Source of the DNA: Hypomesus transpacificus
Taxonomy: Eukaryota > Chordata > Actinopteri > Osmeriformes > Osmeridae
DNA length: 64,000 nt
Assembly: GCF_021917145.1 (NCBI RefSeq)
Contig: NC_061065.1
Span: forward strand, 11,219,412 to 11,283,411
Direction of reading: 5' to 3'
In this document: positions 48,583-62,172 of the stretch, in pieces
How the letters are laid out: every line of letters starts with the position of its first letter
Position numbering within the stretch: position 1 is the first letter of the stretch
Notes under the pieces: model-generated
The model's database searches: none
Seen by the model: only the letters and a program-made list of their open reading frames with translations
Told to the model about the DNA's origin: nothing
Made by a program: the position numbers and the translations under genes

Positions 48583-51500
48583 TACTTTGTATGCTATAAA
48601 TAGGTGTCCATGTACAGTACCGGAAAATTATATGTAGCTGGTATTTTTATATATTGCGAGGAAATGAAACAACAAAGACAGAATTTTTTTTACATACATC
48701 TTTCTACGGGTAGTGTCGGTCACCGGATATATGCTATAATTCTGAGATCTAAAAGCATAATTCCTTGATGTGAAGGTTTGAGTCAGACTTGCATTGGTAG
48801 CAAGTGAGACAAGTCATCTCAAACATCCTAATCAAGCCTTTCTCTTCCCCTATCCCCATACATGAACATGTATTCAGCTTCTCTCTAGCCCAGGAGATGA
48901 TTACCCATAAGGATTGTCAGTTTCAGCTTCAAGGGAGCTTGGCCCACAGATCCATTTTCCTCTGCAGCAAGCACAAGTAGCTCCACTAAGGTCAACACCT
49001 GTGTTCTAAAATCAGACCTAGGGTGGGGGTGCCATTGGAACTGGGGGGGGAGGGCAGGAGGGGGGCTCATTCACAGAAAGCTATGGCTCTGAGCAGGGGC
49101 TTATAATGAAACCAAATGCTGATGCTATTTTAATGGCATTTGCAATCTACAAATAGAACATCTCATCTTTGTAGCTATGTCCCTGTCATCCGCCAGGATG
49201 TCGACTACATTTGACAGTTGTTCGATATTCCCCATGGCTAGAAGCCGACACAGACACAAATGCAACATTTCCAGTTATGCCGACTATGTGGCAGATATAG
49301 AACGATATTGAATGTCTTTTTGTCACCAATTGAGTCCTTGGTCATTTAAACCGGACACAATGGCCAAGACAGTCACGATAATCCTGCTGTTCTTACTACT
49401 GCAGCAGCTGACTTCAGTTACATCTTAACATGGATGGCTGGCCAACGGTGACAATGATGTCCAATACAAGTTCTTACTAAAGTGGCAATTTTGGGGGGAC
49501 TCGTTCCCTAATTATGTATGAAAAGGGTCTTTACTGGGATTTATCAACATGGTCTTACTGTATAGCTGTATCTACAGTGTAGGCCACATGGCAGTACATA
49601 CCAAGTGAAGACTATCTTGCCACAATTCCTGTAAAACTCGTTGATTTTCATTCTAAATTCTTGTTTCTCAAAAACAGAGAGCCTGAGGAACAATTAGACC
49701 CCAAAAACAAGATTGGTTGGTTGATCAAAGTTTGAGTGGCGTGTCAACTCCAAAATGGGTCAGTAGAGTTATTTATATCCCATGTACACATGCCTCAGCC
49801 CAAGTCCCATAATCACTTTGTTCCCCTCTGTCAGACAGCCTTGCCCTACCAGCCAAAGTCCCACTGTGGGGGTAGGTCACAACTAGTTCTCCCAGAAAGA
49901 CATATATTCCCTTGGGACAGCATGAATAAGCTAAGCTAACTCAAGCTAAGCTAACCCATTTCCCCAACAGTGGAGGACACAGATTCCCCTGGTAAAAATA
50001 CACTGGAAGCTGACACCAAAGCAGATTCTCCTCTACTTCAATTTGGATAGTTTCCCTCAGGATGGAACAACCTAACAGCTTAGCCCAAACCTGGGTACCT
50101 ATTTCTGGGAGGAAATTCCCTTTGAGAGGGTGGGTAAAGATGATATTGTCACACCCTGTCCCCATCTACTTTACCACAAAAATCGTGCCAATTAGGATGT
50201 GAGTTGTAGTTCGTTCGGCTGAGTATGATCATTTGATAGTAAGGGTCAAATAGTTTTCTTGTTTTACCATGGCATCTCTTCTCACAGGAAGTGACTGTAT
50301 AGTTAAGTGTGTGACATCAAAACAATATATATAGAAATATATGTAGAATTCTACGTACAGTATATGTATTTCTACATATACATGTGAAAATATTTTTCTA
50401 CCAGATTATAGTATGTTAAACTGACCCCTAAAAACTCATCATTAACCAAACAGTTGGTTTATAATTTGACGAGTTAAAAAGACCTGCAATGGCACATTTC
50501 CAAGTATTGCACTGCAGAAGAATAGCAGATTTATGCAGCTTGCTGTCATGCAAATTTGTCAGAGAATGCAGTTTCCTCTAGTTAATGCTAATGTTAGTTC
50601 ATCATATGCTAATGCTAAACTGAAAAATATGTCAAACAGTTATGATAGCATGTCTGCCCCTATCACTGCCAATTGTTGTAAAACTTTCATTATGGACATC
50701 TATAATGAAGGAGGGTGGAGTGAAGCATAAGTAGCATTTGTAAAAGCAGGAGAGCCATTAAGTGGCTTTTTGCCATGCTCCTGACTCATTGTGAGCTGTG
50801 GCTAGCTGCTAGCTATGTCCTTCACTTGGCATGCCAGTTGCCACGGGGCTGAGGTTGACACAGCTGTTGCTGGAAGCCCGGTCTCGCATGGTGAGGCAAT
50901 GGAGAGGAAAGGACAAAGGTCACAGCATTTAGGCTAAAAGGGAGAACAGGTGAGAATCTTGCCAAGGAGAAGTGGAGGGAATGTTCCCCAAATGAATCAC
51001 AGAACAAAGGGGTTGTTGATGAAAACAAGTCATGAATACTGAAACAGACCAGTAAATCACAGGCCATTCCTCCAAATATTTCCACTCCAAAATACATCCC
51101 ACGAAGTGCATCTAATCCGTAAAAAAAAATCACATCTGATTCAACCTGTCAACAGAATTGCGTATGTATAGTATAAGCGCATCCCTCGTTCTGTCTACTC
51201 ATTATCAAGGTGCCACGTCCTTATATTCACTATACTGAAGACCAAATGGGGTTATGACAGGAAATGCACTTCTGACCTAGGAGCCTTTTTCGTCCCCCTA
51301 CAACATCCAGCACATGAAAGACCCAGGGGTGTTACAAGGGAACGTGTGTCCCCTGTAATTGGTAACCCTGTTGTGAAAGTCAGCTGGCCTCCATGTCAGT
51401 GGGTGGCAGAGACTTAACGTGCTGGACCATGATTCTTTGCAGGTGACCGGGAACAGAGGTGTCAAAAGTTGGACATTCTCAGAGATCATGAAATATAACA

Positions 51501-52227
51501 TGAACTGAAACTAATCAGTACAATGATACAGAAAAACGTTTTTTTTTTTCAAAACCCTACGCTAAGACATACTTTTTTATAGAAACACTTTTTATGTTCA
51601 TATTCTCAGAATAATATCTGGCAAGAGTTGTTGAGAAGACTGTTGAGTTGCCGTCTCATGTTTATCATGCGGTTTACTTTCCATCACTCAACGTTGTGTT
51701 GATATGTGTATTTATAGAAGTTTGTCACTACTGAAGATATCGTGCAGCATGTCTCATGTGGTCTCTTCCACAGTAAGATACATAAATGAGAAAATTAGGT
51801 ATCATTTTACAAATTGAGACAGAAACTTTATTTTATCATACAGTGCTGTCATCCAAATAATAATATTTGACTCCTTATCAAATAGCTTGATCATGTACGT
51901 ACTGGGACCCTCCAAGCACTTAGCACACTATGCTCGAGCAGTAATCCACCTCATGTTACACAAGTCACATTTCCACATGACCCCCCTGTAAGACTTCTTG
52001 GATTGATACGCAAAACATTAGGTCATAAACAAACAAGATGGCTGTTTGAGATAAAATATTGTAAGTTTATGATACAGTTTTACATTTAGATTTGAGAGCA
52101 AGTTGAAAGTGGTACAGAAGTAGTGGTGTTGGGGCCATGCAGCTGCCCCACTCCCATCCAATGGTGTGACAACTGCAGCCGAGCCAGAAACAGCAGCAGT
52201 TAGCAGCACAGACAGGCAGCAGCTACC

Positions 52228-52340
52228 CCCAGAGAAGGGGGGGGGGGGGGTGCGTGGTGGTGTGTGTGTGTCGCTGTGTGCTCATACATGCATTTGTGTA
52301 TATGTGTGTGTATGCCAATCTGTGTTTGTGTGTGTGACCA
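52228..52340. repeat. Poly-G run and GT-rich tract
   Basis: A G run of about a dozen is followed by imperfect GT repeats to about 52338. Confidence 0.8.
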
Positions 52341-53929
52341 TGACATGGAGCAGGATCAGTGTCTCAGTGCCTGCTGTCCAGCTCAGGATGCTTAATGCAG
52401 GAGTCAGCGATGATGATGATCCTGGCTTAGATGCCTCAGGACAGGCAAGCAGGCAGTAGCTGTGACTCTAGGCTTCATTCAGGCATTCATGTGGTTGAGG
52501 GAATCACAATGGGTCTGCAGTGAGTGAGTGAGTGAATGAAATGCTTTCTGTTCAGTTGTTTAATCTCTCCAGTATCAGATTTCTGTCATATTATATTGTA
52601 TCAATGCACAACAAAGTGAATCTGTACTGTTGGATGTTTTTTGAATATCCAAGACATCAAAATTACTCTTAAAATGTGGTTGAACAGATGTTTATCTAAG
52701 AGAGTATGACCAAGTGTGTTTATCTGTAATCTAAGAAAGATTTGTGATCTAGCTAGCATGGTGGCTGTTGTTTTGGATCAATCTAAGGTAAAATCCCAGA
52801 GGTCAACAGCTAGAACTGACCCATATACAGTTCTTTATATGGCCACCATAATCCCACTTCGTCTCACCCTTAGTTTGCAATGTCATCCACTGCATCTACT
52901 TCAAACATGGTCTACGCCGCAGCTCCCCTTGCCCCCATGATTCTCCTCTATTCTTCCTCCTCCTGATCCGCCAACACCTACCTCTCCACTTCCTCACTTC
53001 CTCATCGTCAACTCCCCCCCCCCCCATCTACCTTCCATTGTCCCCTTTTCCTCCCCTCACTTCCCCCCTCCTCCCTTCCTCCCCCTCAGTGGAAGAAACA
53101 GCTGAGGCGTCACCCCAGGTCACATGGGGATGGCAGGTGGGACAAACCTATGTGGGACACCCATCCCCCTTTCCTTCCCATTGCGTCCCTCCCTTTCTTT
53201 CTCTTTTAAATGTCACCCTCGTTTCAAGGGTGTGGCATCCCTGTGTCGGAATGTGCCAGGTGTTCAGAGTCTCTCACGTTGACAGGATTCCAGAGACAGA
53301 AATCTGTCATATTTTATTCCATCTTCATTGCAGTCATGCCAGCATTAAAACACTCTACTTAAGGATCTTGATTAACTCATATAGTTTATGAAGTAAACAT
53401 TGTATGTTTGTGTGGATCTGTGTGTGTTCGCAACCAAACCTCTTGGTATGCACATTTAGTGTAAAGTGTAATAATTATTTGGTGAGATAATGAACATATT
53501 GAAACTGTTTCAGTCTGCCACTGTAGTCTGATATTTACCATCAATGCTTTGTAAGGGAGAGAGCTGGTTTGCTGTGTGTGAACCTGGTATGCTGGACTGG
53601 TAGATCCCAGGTGTCTGTGGGACAAAGACAAGAGGAACAGGAATGTTGGGATTGTCATCATGGCTATGTTTATCTATCAACACAGAAAAAGTCACCATGG
53701 TGATGAATCAACTTCATGTAAAATTGACAGATTGGGCCACCTGGATCTCCATAATGATTTTGGTAGTGTAGAACGCAATTTGAATCCAAACGTACTTACA
53801 AGGGTATGACCTGCAAATTGTATCAATCAATTCATATAAAAAATGTGATCCAACGATATATCATGAAGGCATTCATTTCCCATGAAGGGGAAATAAAACC
53901 TTTTGTTTTGGAATTTCGCTTTCCGAATT

Positions 53930-54082
53930 TATGGTTATGCGGCTGTTTTGCCTAAGTTCGTGTGAAAGGTGTGTACTGATAGCGCTTTTAGGAAGGGGAA
54001 CTGTAGATTGAGATTTCAAGGATCCGAGGACTGAATTTACTGACGGACCAGGTCAACAACTGTCCAACAAATTATTATACAG
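53930..54082 (+). promoter_or_regulatory. nme6: Likely nme6 promoter and 5' UTR exon
   Basis: A donor at 54083 (TATACAG then GTAGCT) pairs with the acceptor at 54331-54332 (TTTCTTTCCTAG), two bases before the nme6 start codon. I infer a non-coding first exon ending at 54082. Its start is not defined. Confidence 0.45.
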
Positions 54083-54334
54083 GTAGCTATTACATACTAT
54101 AACATCGAAAAGACGATGTCATGCTGGCGGAGATAATCCCCAAAATACATGTTGAAATTTAAGCCAATGAATACGACTCTGGGTGGAAAAGTAGGCTTTT
54201 TGTCGACTGCATAACCTAATTCGAACCTTAACGTGAAACCAACGTTTGCTGTCTTGTTTCGCTTGTAAGCTAATGTGGGGGCAAATTTTGCTCAATACTC
54301 ACAATTTGGTATGCGTCTCTTTTCTTTCCTAGCC

Positions 54335-56864
54335 ATGTTACTAACCACCCATCGCTATGCAAAAGCACTGCAGCTCACCCTCGCGGTCATCAAGCCAGAT
54401 GCAGTTGCACATCCCGTGATTATGGAGGTGAGTCGGTAAAGAACAATTACTGGGCGAGATAAATGGTTTGTTTACTTTGTCCTGTAAAAGTCCATGCCTA
54501 GGAATTGATTGAGAACATTATGAATCAACATGCTGTTCATGGTGTCAATTACTCAAGGTGAAATGGGATACAGGCAGAGGAGTTGCTATATACATTCAGA
54601 GCCAGTAGCACGGGTCATTAATCAACCTACCAGGGTGTTGACTAACAGTTCAAATATCATATAGCCTAATCCTCAATCGATCACAGTTATGGTAATGCTG
54701 TAAAACTTCTCTCCACAATAGTATCTGTTCCCATGGAAAGTAAAACTCCCAAGGGCTGTGACTCGTATGTGGATGTTGTTAAAAATATGTTTACATCCTA
54801 AACCATGTCCATTGACAGCTCAAGATCACCAAATGCAGGATTTAATTGGTGAAAACCAGTGACGTAAATGTTTTGTTGAAATGCTATTTCCTTACAGGCC
54901 CTCCACCAGAAAATCCTTGAGAACAACTTCGTCATCGTCCGTTGTCGAGACTTGGTGTGGAGACGACAGGATTCTGAGAAGTTCTATGAAGAACATGCAG
55001 GTTAGGCAGAACTAGTATAGGGCTCAAGATGTGTGACGCATGCGGGGAACAGAGTAAGTTAGCCTTAGGTGGAGCTATGTGTCTGCATGCTTCTATTAAC
55101 TTATATATTATCTCGACCATCTGGCTCTCAAAACAATAAAAACATCTGTCTTTGACTGACCAAGTGAGTAACCTTACAAATACATTGAAGAATTATCCGG
55201 AATAAAGTTTAGTTGTGTGTTTTCATGATTAGGTTTATAGGCAAACTCTGACTATCCAAGCAAATGTCAACTCTATGACAACTTGACTTGATAAAATAAA
55301 ACCTAAAAACATATAGAAGGCTAAATTGTGTTCTCTTTGCCAGAAACAAGTTTATTATGAGGTCTGTTTCTGGTAAGATCATTGTTTCATTGATCATGTT
55401 TGTTTTGCATTATAGGAAGATTCTTCTACCAAAGACTGGTTGAGTTCATGTCAAGGTAGGCTTCCATTTCAGTTCCTCGCCACCATTTTAGTAGCATTGA
55501 TTTTACCTATCCTTGATATAGTAGTCTATACCTAATCCTGAAGTGAGAAACAAACAGTCACATATTCTCTATAGCAAGTGTTAGAGCTGTCGCCTATTGT
55601 ATTTGCAGTATGTGAACAGGAAAACAGCTGTTCATATTAAAATGGGGGAAGAGTTTGTTTGAAACGTATTACACTTCCCACTGAGCCAGCACATAAAACA
55701 CCATCTCGCTTTCTAGCCCAGGACCTGTTCCTTTGAATCATCCGTATCTGGGCTTTGAAGCAGGAACATTGGGCTCTCAATTGTCAGCAGATGGCCATAT
55801 TTAGAATCCACTCTCATGGCCCTTGGTTGGGGAACTAGTGCACACCCTATCTACATGCATGATGCAGAGCACTGAGGACACAATAGTTGAAAAGTAAGAA
55901 AGCATACTGCTGCAGTGTTTCTCTGCTGTTGCCACGGCAACCTAGGCCTTGAGGCATTGCTCCAATGAGCGGTGATGTGGGATATTGCCACACAGCTGGA
56001 GTTGGCCTTTCTGTGTTTTATTTAGCATAAACCATTGGCTAAATATGTTTGATATTTATTGAAAGTAAGCAGTTTTCTCAGTGGAATTGTTGTTAAGACT
56101 GTACTGTCTTTTACAATGTCTGAATAAAGACATAAATAACTTGCCATTGGCTTGTGGTTTTTGAATAATCGTTTTTCAGCTGCTGTATCTATAGTGCCAA
56201 CGATTGCATATAATGTAACAGTAAGGGTTATGATGGTTCTATGTACTCTTAAGTGCTACTATCTTGCTCAATCTCTTCTTCTGTGACTGTCCCAAAGTGG
56301 TCCGATGAGGGCATACGTGCTTGCCAGAGAGGATGCCATCACTGTCTGGAGGGAACTCATGGGCCCCACCAGAGTGTTCCGGGCCCGGTTCACATCTCCG
56401 ACCACAATCAGAGGCCAGTTTGGACTCACAGACACCAGGAACACCAGTCACGGCTCAGGTGTGCACACGGTCACTTTCACCCCAGTGCAAATTCCTTTGC
56501 CATGCCCATCCATTTTGATGTGTGGACCAACAGTTTCCAATGTTATATTTGTCTGTCTAGATTTCATATATTAGTCATTCATATGTTTTAGCAGCCATTA
56601 TTGAATTAACCTGTATTCATCTTTCTGTGAACTTTCATTGGTAATATATTTCCTACTTGCGTGTTTCTTGAACTGGTTGAATAACATATTTTCCATCTTT
56701 TCTGACCTTCAGATTCGTTGGAGTCGGCGCAGCGAGAGATCGCCTTCTTCTTCCCAGAGTTCCGTGTGGAGGAGTGGATGGAGAAGGAGGAGCCCTCATT
56801 CAGGAGGGGTCTGATGGAGTACGACCAGCAGAGACTCATCCACAAACTACTCGCTCACCACTGA
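54335..56864 (+). CDS. nme6: Nucleoside diphosphate kinase 6 family protein
   Basis: Group II NDP-kinase family member. Family enzymes transfer the gamma-phosphate between nucleoside triphosphates through a phospho-histidine, and NME6 is reported in mitochondria. Exons: 54335-54427, 54898-55000, 55416-55455, 56298-56458, 56713-56864, giving 182 residues (human 186). ALQLTLAVIKPDAVAHP opens the fold. FFYQRLVEFMSSGPMRAYVL and LMGPTRVFRARF are family-conserved. The catalytic histidine is H130 in NTSHGSD. SAQREIAFFFPEF follows. The short insertion typical of NME6 (RFTSPTTIRGQFGLTDTRNT) is present. The start was chosen because it lies directly after a strong acceptor and gives the family length. 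It is tail to tail with baalc. Confidence 0.96.
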
Positions 56865-57433
56865 TCTCAGATCACACAAACACACAATCCTTGCTCGATT
56901 CACAGTAACTTGGTGGTTCTCAAGCTTTGGGCCTTGATCCCTTGGAGAACGTCAAACGATTGAAGCGATGCAGTGTATTTCCTTAGTACTCTTTCATTTA
57001 GATCATGGAAAAAAATACTACTTTATATTTGTACTATTTTGTCTGGTTAAAATACTATCTTTTTGCTTGGGGCTCACTGGAGTGTCAGGTGGGCGGCATT
57101 TTTGGGAAACGCTTACTTGTGTTATATGAATTTATCAAGTACACACAAGTAGATTTGTTTCTCGTCTAAATAAGTTGTTTACAAAGCCCATGGTTATGTT
57201 ACAGTACATAATATGTATTACCACAAGAATACCACTGAAATTGTGTCTTGTGTGTATAATACATTCACCCTTGACATGTTTTATGTGGAACGGTGTAATG
57301 TTTGACTGTAGATTTGTTTAAAAAATAATGTTCTACTTTGATAAGAACTTAGATAAGCAAACTTAATGATTCCATACAACTTCCATGAAGTGATTTCATT
57401 TAGGAAAAACTAAGAATTAAGTAGTAAACTGTA

Positions 57434-57439
57434 TTTATT
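57434..57439 (-). terminator. baalc: Candidate baalc poly(A) signal
   Basis: TTTATT on plus is AATAAA on minus, about 815 bases after the baalc stop, just short of the nme6 3' UTR. Confidence 0.45.
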
Positions 57440-58253
57440 TTCAGTACAAATGTAGACTGTTCTGATACACCTGACAGGATAAGTTAAGCCAAGAAGACAG
57501 TGTACAATGTGCCCTATTACAATTCATACAAAATATACAATTGGTTGTTATCCAGTTATAGACGCTGTACATCATGTAGACACAAACCATGTGTAAACCA
57601 GCCAACACTGCTCTACTGCATGTACAGTAGTTGTAGAAGTGTGCACATGCTTGTCTTCATGAATGCGGTTCGATAGAACATCATAGGAAATGTCAAAATT
57701 CTATAAAAAATAAATGCCCTTCATGCCGTTCACGTTTTCACAGTGTTAACCTTGAATAACAATGGTTTTAGTGTTTTTGTCAGTGATAAAATAGTATGTA
57801 CTGTTTGAAATAGGATTGTCGTTATGGTTTCTTCTCACGCCGTTTTGTGGGAAGAAAGACAAAGAACATGTCTGACATTGGAGGTTGGCTGCATTGCTTT
57901 CTACTGAACCAGCCAAGTAGACCTTTTCTTGTAAACATGATCCTCTAAAAGAACACTTTGTTATTAGCCAAGACGAAACACGACCAGTAAGTCACAGATA
58001 GAAATACATGTTCATTTTAAAACATCAAACTTTAACACTTCCTACAAAGGACGACAAGCTAGTTCACTAGCGAAACTATTCTATCAGTCTCAAAAGCTCA
58101 AAAGGCCTTGGAAATTGTGGGTGCCAGTCCTGTTTTATAAAATCAACATACTCTTTCAGAAGAAGCCTTGAGTTTTTCACTCATAAAAGTCCTTATAACG
58201 GTATTCAACAGCTTTTGGTCGTTATATTTTGTAGGTACTTTAGCTCAGGTCTC

Positions 58254-60414
58254 TCAGTGCACCTCTGTGTTCTCTGTTGTCACTTCCTTCAGAGCCTCCA
58301 TAGGCTTCATCACCTCGTAGGTAGTGAGGGACTTCTCCTTGACCTTGCCACTCTTGTCGACTTGACGAATGCTCTGTGTCACCGTGATCGTGACCTGTTT
58401 GGTGGACATTCTGTTGTCCTGCCACTTTGTCTTTGGGTGGAATAGAGGAGGAGGGAAGGAATGAAGAGTTTAGTACACCTGTCTCTACCAAAAATGACCA
58501 TTGGACAGTCTCTTGCTCGCTCTCAATTCAAAATCCCCGATTTCAGAAAGATTTGATTGCATTTCTGGGCGTCAGGGAGCCGCTATTGAAATGCGGGAGA
58601 CTCCCGGAACTTCCGGGAGACTTGGGATGTCTGGAGATGCCAATGTGTGAGGAGTAAATCGATGACTCATAGCAAGACACTATGTCAGAAGATCCATTAC
58701 ACATTAACCATGTGACACATGGCTCATTAAATGCTATTTGTTTCCAGAACATCCAGTGAGATTGATCAATGGTCTGACTTGATCAATGGATCAAGTCAGA
58801 CCTAAGTGTGTCAAGATACACAGAAAGACAGGAAGGTTTCAAATAATTTGTCAAATCAATCCACAAAGGAAGGGGCAACATTAAAAAGTAATTGTAGGCC
58901 GGTAAAGAGTAACTCACAATTTCTTCTGTGCGAAGGACACTCCTGCGCTGTACAATTGAGCCAGTGGAAGCTAACAACATATCCTGGTGTTGGGAGGCCT
59001 GTATTGCAGGCGGACTGTCAGGATTTCCTCTATCAAGGCTGGCCTCAGACATGGCAGAGCAAACCGTCAGGTAGGCCTGGGCAGGAGCAGGCACGCCATC
59101 ATCAAAGAAATCTGCAACTGAAAAACAAAAGAGGTTGGTGTCTAAAGCACTTCCTACACTACTATTATTTTGTTCTGTAATGCAGTAAAGATTCAAGGAC
59201 TTGTGGTTGAATATATTAAAAACATGTCTGGTACTTCTGAGTCTTGGTTTTCATGACGAACGTGTGGGTTTAGTAAGGTCAAGTGATTAATTTTCCCTCT
59301 GCATCATTGTCCTGTTGAAAATTTGAATTGGCCCTCGGCTTTAATACAGGTTTAGTATTTTCAGCAAGTAGAACAGCTTATGTGGACCAAAGGCTCTATG
59401 GCAGCCTCTAAAGGCTGTAGCCATCTCCTTAGCAACCCTAGGCCTCATGGCAACATTCAATTGGTAGCTTTTGATACACCCCCCATCGAAGCGTTCATCC
59501 TCCCACATCAAAGAGTACTGGTGCCTGGATATACAGAATTGTTAACTGTGGCCAGGTTAGATTGGATTCCATCCCCCTTTGCATTGTAAAGTGCTTTGTC
59601 TTCCCTGTTGAGCAGCTGGCTGTAAAGACCACTTCTTACTGTACAATCCTTTTTAAACACTTGATTGGTGCAATGGATTTTTGTCGTGAACACAATGACC
59701 AAGCACAGCGTGACTGCATTCAAAAACAAAATTAAAATAAATAAAACAAAAAAGACATTCTCTGCTCTATAAAAAATATGTTATACCTAGCAGAACAAAA
59801 GGATAGGTAACAAATTCATATTTAATTACTGCTGACATAATACATTTTACATAATTCTATAAAATATAAATACAACTACTGGAAAATATTCTCAGTCTGT
59901 AAAGCCCAAAGCTGTCCAGAAGGTCACAGGCTAGGTGTGAACTACCCAAATATGAACAACAATGCCCTGACATACCCTGTGCCCACTGAGTCATCTCCAT
60001 AGACCCAATATTCATGACACTTTTTTAGAGAATCAAGGAGAACACAAGCATTGGGAAAAACACGTCTGGCATATCAATACGTTTAGAGGTTGACAAGAAG
60101 ACTTTAACTTAGCCTAATTCAGATTTGACTCTCTTCAAACAAAAGACAGAAGAAAGGAAATTGGACTGAATATAAGAATACAGCTTGGTGGATGTGAACA
60201 CAAGCCAGATCTTTTTAAGATGTCTACTACCAGGGGTGTCGCTTTTGTCAAAAATGAAGCCCATCTCGGAGGAGTTCTCTGACGGGATGCTGTGTATGGA
60301 CGACAGGGGGATGTCTGTGTCGGTGCTCGGTAGCCATGTTGACTCTGTCTCCTTGGTCCAGCTCTCCAGGTACCGTGGTTCCAAAGCGTCTGTTCTGCTG
60401 CCACCACAACCCAT
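58254..60414 (-). CDS. baalc: BAALC-like lipidated adaptor protein
   Basis: Brain and acute leukaemia cytoplasmic protein. In mammals it is N-terminally myristoylated and palmitoylated, found at membranes and lipid rafts of neurons and progenitor cells. Coding exons: 60414-60231, 59117-58918, 58430-58254, giving 186 residues. The N-terminus MGCGGSRTDALEPRYLESWT matches human closely and carries Gly2 and Cys3, the myristoyl and palmitoyl sites. The middle exon is poorly conserved. The last exon holds RMSTKQVTITVTQSIRQVDK, aligning with human RMPAKEVTINVTDSIQQMDR. It then continues about 30 residues (SGKVKEKSLTTYEVMKPMEA...) beyond the human end. The exon 3 acceptor could be 58431 or six bases later; the first AG after the pyrimidine tract was used. 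The start-codon exon begins at 60496 after a strong acceptor. Confidence 0.92.
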
Positions 60415-61652
60415 GGTTCTCCACTGAGAGAACCTGTTAGATCCCACCCCGGGTTAGGTTAGGACCAGTCAGGTGTCCAGTGTTTTCTTCCTGAAGCTAA
60501 AATGACAAAGAGGTTCAACAGTATTTATTGGTTGAAGTTTGTACATTGTTGTTCCTCATTCAGATAGTGTCTTTGTTCCTGGCGAGTTTCAATGATGCGA
60601 CTATGGATTGAATTGGACAGACAGGAGGCTGATCTAACCAGTCACCTGCAGTCTCACACCCCATTGGTCTTTTGACATCACAGTCGCTGGCAGACTTCCT
60701 AAATGATATGACCTGTAAACAAACCAAAAAAATATCAGCTGCACTTTTATAACTAAGAGTTTCATTCATATTCAAGATACTGACACCCATACTGCAATCT
60801 AGTTGATTTCAATAGACATTTCAAAATAAGTTTCTCTGTGGAAAAAAAAAGAAGAAGCAAGTTTAATCCTCATAAAATAAAAATGTGTGCTCTCCTTCAG
60901 TTCTGTTTATTAAGGGTTGCACTGTTGTGTTTTCATCTAATTGTGATTCAAACCACAATTACAACAGTCTAATGACAGATAATGTAGGCGAAGAGGAATG
61001 TCTTCCTGACCATGTCAACCTACTAGATGCATAGGCTTTATTTACTGGTAGTTGCAAGTGCAACCCTCAAACAACACGTTACCCACATCACCTGAGTATA
61101 CTAACCCTAACGGCTACTAGTGTTTACTAAAGACAACCAACACGAGCCAGGAGTTGCATGGTGTAAGAGAGAAGTTAAACGAAGGAAAACCATTGAAAAC
61201 AACAGACTGCTCCTAGTACAGAACCGCATTTTAACCCTTGGAATAAGCTCTCCCTATTGAGTGACGTTGAGAAACTCAAAGGGTTTCACAATGTCATATA
61301 TGTTAATTTCTGCCATATTTATTTCCTGACCAAAATCAACGACTGGCAATCTTAACTGGTTTAAAAAAATGTGTGCTACATTTCCCCCCAATACAACAAA
61401 AAAAATAAAGTCATTCATTATATGCTACATAGAAAAAGATTATGTATCGAACGCCATGTGCCGTTGCCTATCGGTCCTTCTGTTCTGAACACTAATTTTC
61501 ACCGGCTATAGAAAAACAAAATAACAAACGTGAAGCACTGATCGAATGAACGTACACGGGATATTGATAATGCGAAGCAGAACTAATTGATTTGGCGCAA
61601 TGAATACAAAATGTTCTGGACAATAAATGGTAGCATAAGGCCTATACTTACT

Positions 61653-61960
61653 ATTGATGGAAATCCGCCTCACATCTATGGATCCGTGATTCTAAAGATG
61701 CGCTGTCTAGTATAATTTCATGTAAAAAAAATGACACTCCTCCACTGAGTGCGCGTGCGTGCGTGCCTGTCCATGTGATTGTGTTTGGTCTGTAGGTGGC
61801 CTATTCTTATGCCATCTGGTATTATTAAAGCACCCTGTTGACGATGCATTAGCCTACTATAAAGACCTACAAACAGCGCGGTTGCTCTAAACAGGTTCTA
61901 AACACCTCTGACGCACCTACCTGCACATGTTAAGAGTCGGGGTTATGATGTCCACCACGT
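61653..61960 (-). promoter_or_regulatory. baalc: Possible baalc non-coding first exon and promoter
   Basis: On the minus strand a near-consensus donor (ATA then GTAAGTA) lies at 61652-61651. It pairs with the acceptor at 60497-60498 (TTGTCATTTTAG). The sequence upstream includes a GCGT repeat (about 61749-61767). The first exon and TSS are inferred. Confidence 0.35.
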
Positions 61961-62172
61961 GCTGAGATTGCTCAGCTTTCTCGACATTTGAAGAAAAGCG
62001 TAATTAACACATTTTTTATAGTTTTTTAATGGCCTCTATTTATCACATTTCACATATATCCGATCACCGATCACATTTCATTAGATTTAACCAATATTAG
62101 ACTTATTTATTGTAAGTGTATTAACTTAATTCAAAAGGTTGTTAGTTGTCATGAATACGCTAGGCCTATATG

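Larger units (their letters stand above)
46900..53930. other. Gene-poor stretch with a few weak exon candidates
   Basis: No known protein was recognised on either strand. Weak minus-strand candidates with splice-like borders lie near 47519-47440, 50905-50820, 52170-52090 and 53622-53547. A minus-strand AATAAA lies at 51827-51832. A LINE-like tail lies at about 48536, and CT-rich stretches occur at about 47200-47400 and 52900-53090. Some of this may be introns of the unidentified gene whose 3' end is at 45-46.9 kb. Confidence 0.45.

Noticed and set aside
50820-50905. Minus-strand frame MRDRASSNSCVNLSPVATG... ending in TAG
   Set aside because: Looks like a small terminal exon, but the acceptor is weak, there is no poly(A) signal close by and no recognised family.
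53038-53391. 117-residue plus-strand frame
   Set aside because: Starts in a CT-rich tract; an AG acceptor exists but there is no partner exon or homology.
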